Shown one piece after another: positions 1 through 4,842 of a DNA stretch of 6,057 nt. Under the pieces are notes generated by a model that had not been told where the DNA came from, searched no databases, and worked only from the letters and a program-made list of their open reading frames with translations. The first letter of the stretch is position 1. Every line of letters begins with the position of its first letter. This DNA comes from Acidobacteriota bacterium (GTDB lineage: Bacteria > Acidobacteriota > Holophagae > Thermotomaculales > Thermotomaculaceae), in the NCBI GenBank assembly GCA_015487755.1, contig WFPG01000202.1, positions 1 through 6,057 on the forward strand, given 5' to 3'. A program made the translations under genes and the position numbers.

Positions 1-223
1 CCCTGAACCTTACCTTAACGAAATCTCCAGGCTTAACCTTGTCAATAACACCGTTTATCTTGTCCCACATCATTCCCATTATCTCTCCACTCATATCGGA
101 GAGTTTAAGCAGCAGGTACTGCCCGCCGTTTTTCTTGTCCCTTAAACCTATCAACTTTAAAAGGTAAATGTCCTCAACCCTTGAATCAGGCTTTAAGTCT
201 TTTATAAATATATGATTATCCAT
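1..223 (-). CDS. YhaM-like 3'-5' exoribonuclease, N-terminal OB-fold part (3' end of gene off window)
   Basis: An open frame starts at the ATG at 223-221 and runs off the left edge, giving 74 residues (MDNHIFIKDLKPDSRVEDIY...). The pattern is a leading 'V.D.YLLK' strand, then a G-G-Q-Y-L-L-L-K-L-S-D-M-S-G-E-I strand-turn and 'MMWDKI', then 'KPGDFVKV'. This is the OB-fold nucleic-acid-binding domain found at the start of YhaM/CBF1-type exoribonucleases. In that family the OB domain precedes an HD-type metal-dependent nuclease domain and the enzyme trims mRNA 3' ends in the cytoplasm. The HD domain would lie beyond the window, so nuclease activity is inferred, not seen. A good Shine-Dalgarno (GAGGAG) sits about 8 nt before the ATG, inside the upstream gene. 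The start overlaps the end of the RqcP-like gene by 8 nt (ATGGATAA), so translation is probably coupled. Another OB-fold protein is possible but fits less well. Confidence 0.72.
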   Translation of the reverse strand, partial: MDNHIFIKDLKPDSRVEDIYLLKLIGLRDKKNGGQYLLLKLSDMSGEIMGMMWDKINGVIDKVKPGDFVKVRFR

Positions 224-479
224 CTATTGTCTCCTCTTTCAAAACCTCATAATAATTTAATTCATCACCTTTTTTAACATTTCCCTTTGGTATTTCTTTA
301 ACCTTGATTGTCAGCCTTCTCCTTCTCAAAGGAAATGTGATAATATCACCCTCTTTGATGTCTTTTCCCGCTTTTGCAATATTTCCGTTAACAAAAACCC
401 TGCCAGATTTTATTAACTCCTGAGCAAGGGTTCTTCTCTTTATTATAAGCACCTTTTTTAAAAAAAGGTCTAACCTCAT
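216..479 (-). CDS. rqcP: S4-domain RNA-binding protein, RqcP (YabO)-like
   Basis: This 87-residue cytoplasmic protein has an N-terminal S4 fold (about residues 1-60) with the hallmarks MRLD-FLK at 1-8, IKRRTLA at 13-19, SGRVFVNG and 'KAGKDIKEGD'. Its tail, YYEVLKEE, closely resembles the C-terminal end of Bacillus RqcP as I remember it. RqcP binds the stalled 50S subunit with peptidyl-tRNA and works with RqcH to add C-terminal alanine tails that mark incomplete proteins for degradation. The basic residues R2, R15 and R16, in the part that contacts RNA in known RqcP structures, are all present. The related Hsp15 is longer, with a basic C-terminal extension that is missing here. The start codon overlaps the stop of the SurA-like gene (ATGA, 4 nt). 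Only a weak purine run (GGAAGAG) precedes it, so coupled translation is likely. Its position between envelope chaperones and a YhaM-like nuclease is unusual. Confidence 0.85.
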   Translation of the reverse strand: MRLDLFLKKVLIIKRRTLAQELIKSGRVFVNGNIAKAGKDIKEGDIITFPLRRRRLTIKVKEIPKGNVKKGDELNYYEVLKEETIDG

Positions 480-1441
480 TTCAACTCTTCCGGTTTAACA
501 TCAACCCTTACATAGTAAATGCTTTTTAACTCGTCCATAAACTTCTTTATTCTGTCCTGAATTAAAGGCTGCCTGAGTTTGTCCTCAATCTTTGCCCTCA
601 CCTGTTCAAAAGGCAGAGGCTTTGGGTCGTTTCTCTCAATAAGTTTTACAATGTGGATTGAATCAGGCAATTCCACAATGGTTACCTCGCCTACTTTTAG
701 TTTTAAAACAGCCTCTTCAAGTTTTTTGTTTAAATCCCCCTTTTTAAGGTTTTTCAACTCACCGTTTAACTCTTTTGAACTTGCTTCAGAGTAAAGGGAA
801 ACTGCGGTTGAAAAATCAATCTTGCCGGACTTCAATTCTTCAAGGATTGATTTCGCCCTTCTTTCTACAAACTGCTTTGTAGTGTTGTCATAGTAAAGCA
901 CTATCTCCTGAATTGAGAATGTAAAAGGAGTTTGATAGTCTTTAATATGCTCGTCATAGTATGCCCTTATTTCAGCCTCGTCTATAACAATTTTGTTGAT
1001 TACAAATTGCTGGATGACAGTCCTTGCAATGTACTGGGTTTTTTGCACCTCTTTAAACTCTTTTAAAGTCATGCCCATCTGCTGCATTAAGATATTGTTA
1101 AACTGCTCTTCCGTCTCAATGTTGTTTTGCTTCATCAACCCTTTGATAAACTCGTCCATCATTTTATCAGTAATGGTTATCCCTTCCTGAGAAGCCTTTT
1201 CAAGCAAGAGCAATTCGTCAAGTTTGTCTTTTATAACCTGCTTCTTTAACTCTTCCAATTTTTTAGCAAGTTCTTTGCCTGCAAATTGACGGTACAGTTC
1301 AGAAGACCTTACCTGATACAGTTTTTCAAGTTCGTGAAAGGTTACCGCACGGTTGTTCACTATAATTGCAATTTTGTCTATTATCTTTGCCTGTGCTCCG
1401 AAAATTAGAACAAAGCATAGGATATAAGCCAACTTTCTCAT
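476..1441 (-). CDS. SurA-like periplasmic chaperone with partly degenerate parvulin domain
   Basis: The protein has 321 residues. Residues 1-18 form a Sec signal peptide (MRKLAYILCF...) ending in AQA, a signal peptidase I site, with no lipobox. The mature part opens with 'KIIDKIAIIVNNRAVTFHEL', the usual start of the SurA N-terminal chaperone domain (about 19-165, helical and charged). A parvulin-type domain follows at about 173-270 with the pattern 'F-S-I-Q-E-I-V-L', 'DFSTAVSLYSEA', 'LKVGEV' and 'S-I-H-I-V-K-L'. The C-terminal helix (about 275-308) resembles the SurA tail that packs back on the N-domain. The first parvulin His is replaced by E179 and the second is kept as H263. The GG-LG loop is poor, so isomerase activity is doubtful while a holdase role for outer-membrane proteins is plausible. 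A strong SD (GGAGG) lies inside the end of the upstream gene, and the start overlaps that gene's stop by 4 nt (ATGA). Confidence 0.82.
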   Translation of the reverse strand: MRKLAYILCFVLIFGAQAKIIDKIAIIVNNRAVTFHELEKLYQVRSSELYRQFAGKELAKKLEELKKQVIKDKLDELLLLEKASQEGITITDKMMDEFIKGLMKQNNIETEEQFNNILMQQMGMTLKEFKEVQKTQYIARTVIQQFVINKIVIDEAEIRAYYDEHIKDYQTPFTFSIQEIVLYYDNTTKQFVERRAKSILEELKSGKIDFSTAVSLYSEASSKELNGELKNLKKGDLNKKLEEAVLKLKVGEVTIVELPDSIHIVKLIERNDPKPLPFEQVRAKIEDKLRQPLIQDRIKKFMDELKSIYYVRVDVKPEELK

Positions 1442-2394
1442 TCTTCCTCCGATTTAAAAACGGGAAATACCCCGTTGTATTTAAAAACAAGTATATTTTC
1501 CGGATAAACCGTTACTTTATATTTCTTGTTTATCATTGTGTAAATCTCTTCCTCTTTCTTTGAATACTTTTCCATAGCAAGTTTATTGTAAATCATATCC
1601 TTGACCTCTTCAAATTTTAGTTTCCTTGCGGGAATAACCTTTTTAAGCCACAGGATATTGTAATCTTCTTTTTCCCCAATCTTTAATTTAATAACCTTTG
1701 AAACTCGCCCTCTTCTCATTTTTTTCAGGATTTTTAAAAACTCTTCAGGGATATCGTCTTCCTCAAAGCAATTGGTTTCAACACCTATGTCTCTGTACCT
1801 TAACCTTATAAATGTTTCGTCTCTGTGTTTTCGTACAATCCACTTCCTTGCATCCTTCATCAAATCCTTGTATGAACTGTGAAAGCGGGTAAAGCAGTAT
1901 GTTTTTTTCTTAATAAATTCCTCTGTTTTATTGTTGTAATAATCCTCTATCTCTTTTTCGGAAACCTTAACATAATCTTTAAGTATATGGTTTTTTAACA
2001 CCTCTTCGTTAATATTCAACACCATAAAAAAGACAAAGTACCTTTTATGCTTTAAATCAAGCGTTTTATAAATTCTGTCATAACCGTGAAACTTCATGTA
2101 CTCTACAATGGCATCGTTTGAAGGAAGCATTTTCTTCTCTTTCAGGTAAAGATAAACCATCCTTCTTTTTATATAATCGTCTAAAATCCTTGAAAGTATA
2201 AAGTTATCCTTTTTTTCAAGTATGGATTTGTAATTAAGTTTTAAATAAAACAAAAATTCGTCCCTGAAAACATAGTATTTGTCAATAGTTGCTATTACCT
2301 CTTCAGGAACGGGGGGTTTCCTGTGCTTTTTACCGCAGGAAACCCCCGAAATTATTAAAATTGTTATAATCGCGACAACAATAAGCCTTTTCAT
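1438..2394 (-). CDS. Lipoprotein with SurA/PpiC-like layout and degenerate parvulin domain
   Basis: The protein has 318 residues. Residues 1-20 are a lipoprotein signal peptide ending in SGVSC, with C20 as the lipidation site. The -3 residue is Gly rather than the usual Leu, so the lipobox is imperfect. A charged, proline-containing linker follows, then 'EEVIATIDKYYVFRDEF' (31-47), the typical opening of a SurA N-domain, and a Lys/Arg/Tyr-rich helical region to about 160. The segment about 163-252 sits where a parvulin domain should be ('RRGRVSKVIKLKIGEKEDYNILWLKK'). Both parvulin histidines are missing: T169 or a neighbour replaces the first and N246 the second. C167 and C209 lie in this segment and could form a disulfide. 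It is probably a non-catalytic periplasmic chaperone or assembly factor. No clear SD precedes the start, which is 3 nt after the stop of the upstream gene, so reinitiation is likely. A 12-bp inverted repeat lies within codons 16-28. Confidence 0.75.
   Translation of the reverse strand: MKRLIVVAIITILIISGVSCGKKHRKPPVPEEVIATIDKYYVFRDEFLFYLKLNYKSILEKKDNFILSRILDDYIKRRMVYLYLKEKKMLPSNDAIVEYMKFHGYDRIYKTLDLKHKRYFVFFMVLNINEEVLKNHILKDYVKVSEKEIEDYYNNKTEEFIKKKTYCFTRFHSSYKDLMKDARKWIVRKHRDETFIRLRYRDIGVETNCFEEDDIPEEFLKILKKMRRGRVSKVIKLKIGEKEDYNILWLKKVIPARKLKFEEVKDMIYNKLAMEKYSKKEEEIYTMINKKYKVTVYPENILVFKYNGVFPVFKSEEE
2312..2347. repeat. Perfect 12-bp inverted repeat (potential mRNA hairpin) inside lipoprotein codons 16-28
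   Basis: The left arm GGGGGTTTCCTG (2312-2323) is the exact reverse complement of the right arm CAGGAAACCCCC (2336-2347), with a 12-nt spacer. In the minus-strand mRNA this gives a 12-bp stem with eight G-C pairs and an A-rich loop (CGGTAAAAAGCA), starting 48 nt into the coding sequence of the second lipoprotein. No T-run follows on either strand, so it does not look like a rho-independent terminator. By eye, no second copy occurs in the window. Confidence 0.85.
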
Positions 2395-2397
2395 AAA

Positions 2398-3288
2398 TTA
2401 CTTTTGAACTACTATTGAAGCGTTAGCCTTTAACTCCTTGATTTTGTTTTCCAGTAAATTTCTAAAAAATTGCTGCATAACCTGATTCTTTTCCTGTGCG
2501 GAAAGTTTTTCAAACGGTTTAGGCTCAGGTTTTATCCTGTTTTTAAGGTAAATTATGTGGTAACCGAACCTTGTTTTAACAGGCTCGCTTATTTCTCCCG
2601 GCTTCATCTTTTTTAATGCATTTTCAAATTCGGGAATCATTCTTCCAAGGTTAAACTTGCCTAAATAACCGCCTCTCGGTGCGGAAGGGCCTTCGGAATA
2701 CTCTTTTGCAACCTTTTCAAAAGGCACGCCTTTTTTCAAAAGTTTTTGTATCATTTTCAACTTCTTCTGTGCTTCCGCTTCGTTCTTAGCGTCAGATTTC
2801 TTTGTATTGAAAACCTTCTGGTCTTTTTGCGGGGTTACAAGAATGTGGTATGCCTCAAACTCTTCCTTTGGGGCAAAAAGTTCCGGATGGGAATTGTAAA
2901 ACTCCTTTAATGCCTTATCGTCTGGCTTATAATTTTCATAGAGATAAATATAGTATTGTTGCATAAGCAGAGAATCTTCATCCAATTCTTTTTGTATTAA
3001 AAATTCAGACTTACTGTCAAGGCCTAATTTTTTTGCTTCCTGTACAATTAACTTTTGTTCAATAAATTGATTTAACAATCTTTTTCTACCCTCCTTGCCC
3101 TGATAACGGCCTTTTAACTTGTCTGGAAGAGATTTGAAAATCTTATCTAACTTGTCATCGGTTAATTTGTAGCCGTTGATATTCGCAATTACTTTTCCGC
3201 TGCCTTCATAGTACTCTTTTTTATTGTTGCAGGCGGTTAAAAACAAAAATACAAAAATTAAAACTATTGCAGGCAAAATCTTTCTCAT
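2398..3288 (-). CDS. Parvulin-type peptidyl-prolyl isomerase lipoprotein (PpiC/PrsA-like)
   Basis: The protein has 296 residues. A signal peptide with lipobox LTAC gives C20 as the lipidated residue. The next residues (NN) are not an inner-membrane retention signal by the Asp+2 rule, so the outer membrane is likely. The mature protein has a SurA-like N-domain (about 32-135, starting 'KVIANINGYKLTDDKL' and including 'LLNQFIEQKLIVQEAKKLGL'). A well-kept parvulin domain follows at about 145-250: 'AYHILV' with H148, 'FEKVAKEYSEGPSAPRGGYLG', 'IPEFENALKKMKPGEISEPV' and 'FGYHIIYL' with H244. Both family histidines are present, so of the three neighbouring chaperones this is the one most likely to catalyse proline isomerisation. 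It is the first gene of the operon, with a strong SD (AGGAG, 6 nt before the ATG) and a promoter-like sequence in the 64-nt gap upstream. A lysine-rich insert at 153-175 is part of the normally variable loop. Confidence 0.9.
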   Translation of the reverse strand: MRKILPAIVLIFVFLFLTACNNKKEYYEGSGKVIANINGYKLTDDKLDKIFKSLPDKLKGRYQGKEGRKRLLNQFIEQKLIVQEAKKLGLDSKSEFLIQKELDEDSLLMQQYYIYLYENYKPDDKALKEFYNSHPELFAPKEEFEAYHILVTPQKDQKVFNTKKSDAKNEAEAQKKLKMIQKLLKKGVPFEKVAKEYSEGPSAPRGGYLGKFNLGRMIPEFENALKKMKPGEISEPVKTRFGYHIIYLKNRIKPEPKPFEKLSAQEKNQVMQQFFRNLLENKIKELKANASIVVQK

Positions 3289-3311
3289 AAATCACTCCTA
3301 ACATTGTTATC

Positions 3312-3340
3312 CCTATAATTATGACAGAATAAACAGTAAA
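3312..3340 (-). promoter_or_regulatory. Putative sigma70-type promoter for the chaperone-rqcP-yhaM operon
   Basis: In the 64-nt gap before the parvulin lipoprotein, the minus strand reads TTTACT (3340-3335), then 17 nt, then TATAGG (3317-3312), followed after about 20 nt by AGGAGTGATTT-ATG. Each hexamer matches its consensus at 4 of 6 positions with ideal spacing. An overlapping CATAAT (3323-3318) could be an alternative -10. The gap is AT-rich, so chance matches are easy. Its place at the only sizeable gap before five packed genes supports it. Confidence 0.4.
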
Positions 3341-3352
3341 AAAAAACCAAAA

Positions 3353-4000
3353 TTACAAATCTTTCAAAGGGCATTTATCACAGAGAGGGTTTTTCTTTTT
3401 GCAAAAATCTTTTCCCACATAAACCAAAGATGCGTGAAACTCATTGTAAAAATCTACATTTTGCTGAATTGAGGCTTCTACAATAGATTTAAGTTCGTCA
3501 TAATCAATGTTTTCTTCACAAATCCCGTGCCTTGAAAAAATCCTTTTTGTGTATGCGTCAACCACAAAAACAGGTTTTTCTCCCGCATAAAGCAAGATTG
3601 AATCCGCCGTTTCTTTACCTATACCCCATATTGATAGAAGTTTCTCCCTTAATTTCTCAATTGAAGCGGAATTAAAGAAAGAATCAAGATTGCAGTTAAA
3701 ACCCTCTTTAAAAAACTCACAAAACGCTTTTAACTTTTTCGCCTTCTGGTTGAAATAGCCTGAAGGCTTAATTAGTTCGGCAAGAAAATTTATATCGGCA
3801 TTGCAAATTGCTTCACAGGAAAGCAGGTTTCCCTTTTTTAAATTTTCAATCGCTTTTTCAACATTTGACCAGGCTGTATTCTGGGTTAAAATCGCCCCTA
3901 CACATACTTCAAATGGGGTATCGGCAGGCCACCAGTTTAAACTTCCGTAATATTCAAAAAGGGTTTGCCTTATTTTTTCAATTTTTCCGCTAAATTTCAT
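3353..4000 (-). CDS. Endonuclease III-related HhH-GPD DNA glycosylase (MagIII-like branch)
   Basis: This 215-residue protein has the base-excision-repair HhH-GPD fold. Residues 35-44 are 'GAILTQNTAW', the equivalent of the substrate-pocket helix of endonuclease III. The helix-hairpin-helix is at about 118-138 ('LLSIWGIGKETADSIL'), and 'VFVVDAYTKRIFSRHG' gives the catalytic Asp, D148. The position of the Nth nucleophilic lysine (K120 in E. coli, 18 residues before its Asp) is E130 here, as expected for monofunctional glycosylases without beta-lyase activity. The GIGKE-ADSIL and VVDAYT-RIFSR wording fits the endonuclease III-related group that includes Helicobacter MagIII (3-methyladenine glycosylase), so alkylated bases are the likely substrate. 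C200, C207 and C210 match the spacing of the first three [4Fe-4S] ligands. The protein ends five residues later, where the fourth should be. The start overlaps the DAHP synthase gene by 11 nt with no visible SD, so translation is probably coupled. Confidence 0.85.
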   Translation of the reverse strand: MKFSGKIEKIRQTLFEYYGSLNWWPADTPFEVCVGAILTQNTAWSNVEKAIENLKKGNLLSCEAICNADINFLAELIKPSGYFNQKAKKLKAFCEFFKEGFNCNLDSFFNSASIEKLREKLLSIWGIGKETADSILLYAGEKPVFVVDAYTKRIFSRHGICEENIDYDELKSIVEASIQQNVDFYNEFHASLVYVGKDFCKKKNPLCDKCPLKDL

Positions 4001-4799
4001 ATTTGAAAACAGAGGCGAGGCTTTTTACTTTTTCTGCAAGGGATATAAACTCTTCTCTATTTAAAGACTGAAAACCGTCTGACAATGCTTTCTCCGGGTA
4101 AGGGTGGGTTTCCACAATCAAACCGTCCGCACCCGCCGCAATTGCCGCAAGGGCAAGTTTTTCAACTATATCCCTTCTCCCCGTTCCGTGGCTCGGGTCA
4201 ACTATTACAGGCAAAAAGGTTTTTTCTTTCAAATATGCCACAGCATTTAAATCTAAAACATTTCTGAAAGCAGGGTCAAAAGAGCGAATACCCCTTTCAC
4301 AAAGGATTATGTTTTCATTTCCTTCATTTAATATGTACTCTGCAGCATTTAAAAACTCCTCTACCGTAGCGGACATTCCCCTTTTTAAAAGCACAGGCTT
4401 TCCCGTTTTGCCTACCTCTTTTAACAATTCAAAAGAACTCATATTCCTTGAGCCTATTTGAAAACAATCTGCATATCTACCGACAACTTCAACATACTTT
4501 GTATCGGTTACTTCTGAAACAAATGGGATATTCAATTTATCGCTTATTTCTTTCAAAATTTTAAGCCCTTCTTCTCCTAAACCCTGAAACGAATAGGGGG
4601 AAGTCCTCGGCTTGAATGCACCGCCTCTTAAAAGGTTTACTGGGGTATCTTTAAGATAAGAGGCTATCTCTTCCATAACTTCTCTTGATTCCACCGCGCA
4701 GGGGCCTGCACAAAAGAGAAAATGCCCCTTTCCCACTTTTGTATTCTTTATTTCAACCACCTTTTTTTCTCTCTTTTCAAGCACCTTCAATCCTTCCAT
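3990..4799 (-). CDS. aroF: 3-deoxy-7-phosphoheptulonate (DAHP) synthase, type I-beta, catalytic domain only
   Basis: This 269-residue cytoplasmic enzyme condenses phosphoenolpyruvate with erythrose 4-phosphate to give DAHP, the first step of the shikimate/aromatic pathway. The motifs appear in family order: AGPC (31-34), RGGAFKPRTSPYSFQG (58-73), QIGSRNM (114-120), LLKRGM (137-142), CERGIRSF (167-174), VDPSHGTGRR (200-209) and ETHPYPEKALSDG (230-242). The metal ligands C34, H204, E230 and D241 keep exactly the spacing of C102, H272, E298 and D309 in the Thermotoga maritima enzyme. The N-terminal ferredoxin-like regulatory domain of that enzyme is absent, as in the short Pyrococcus-type enzyme, and there is no fused chorismate mutase. 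Direct feedback inhibition by aromatic amino acids is therefore not expected. AGAGG lies 5 nt before the ATG. The gene symbol is the generic one for this family; naming (aroF, aroG, aroA) varies between organisms. Confidence 0.95.
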   Translation of the reverse strand: MEGLKVLEKREKKVVEIKNTKVGKGHFLFCAGPCAVESREVMEEIASYLKDTPVNLLRGGAFKPRTSPYSFQGLGEEGLKILKEISDKLNIPFVSEVTDTKYVEVVGRYADCFQIGSRNMSSFELLKEVGKTGKPVLLKRGMSATVEEFLNAAEYILNEGNENIILCERGIRSFDPAFRNVLDLNAVAYLKEKTFLPVIVDPSHGTGRRDIVEKLALAAIAAGADGLIVETHPYPEKALSDGFQSLNREEFISLAEKVKSLASVFKYEI

Positions 4800-4814
4800 A
4801 ACAACCTCTATAAG

Positions 4815-4842
4815 ATTTTACAGCAATTTTAAAGGGTTTCAA
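4815..4842 (-). promoter_or_regulatory. Putative sigma70-type promoter for the DAHP synthase gene
   Basis: On the minus strand TTGAAA (4842-4837) is followed after 16 nt by TAAAAT (4820-4815), each matching 5 of 6 consensus positions. The -35 box overlaps the TGA stop of the flippase gene. A transcript would be expected to start around 4809-4807, only about 8-10 nt before the DAHP synthase ATG and at the AGAGG ribosome site, so the leader would be extremely short. Confidence 0.45.

Noticed and set aside
579..1563. Plus-strand open frames of about 60-70 codons opposite the SurA-like gene and its junction.
   Set aside because: They lie antisense to well-supported genes, have low-complexity composition from reversed codons, lack good ribosome sites and resemble no family I know.
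2312..2347. Reading the 12-bp inverted repeat as a transcription terminator or an insertion-sequence end.
   Set aside because: There is no T-run on either side, it is inside an intact reading frame, and there is no transposase or target-site duplication nearby.
3300..3315. The minus strand contains TAGGGATAACA, the first 11 bases of the I-SceI homing endonuclease site.
   Set aside because: The remaining bases of the 18-bp site do not match and no homing endonuclease or intron is present; it is most likely chance in AT-rich sequence.
3335..3355. T-rich run (TTTTGGTTTTTTTTTA on the minus strand) just after the glycosylase stop, as a possible intrinsic terminator.
   Set aside because: No GC-rich stem was found immediately upstream of the T-run, so I do not call a rho-independent terminator.
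3808..4267. Plus-strand open frames opposite the glycosylase and DAHP synthase genes.
   Set aside because: They are antisense to conserved catalytic motifs and explained by codon bias of the real genes.
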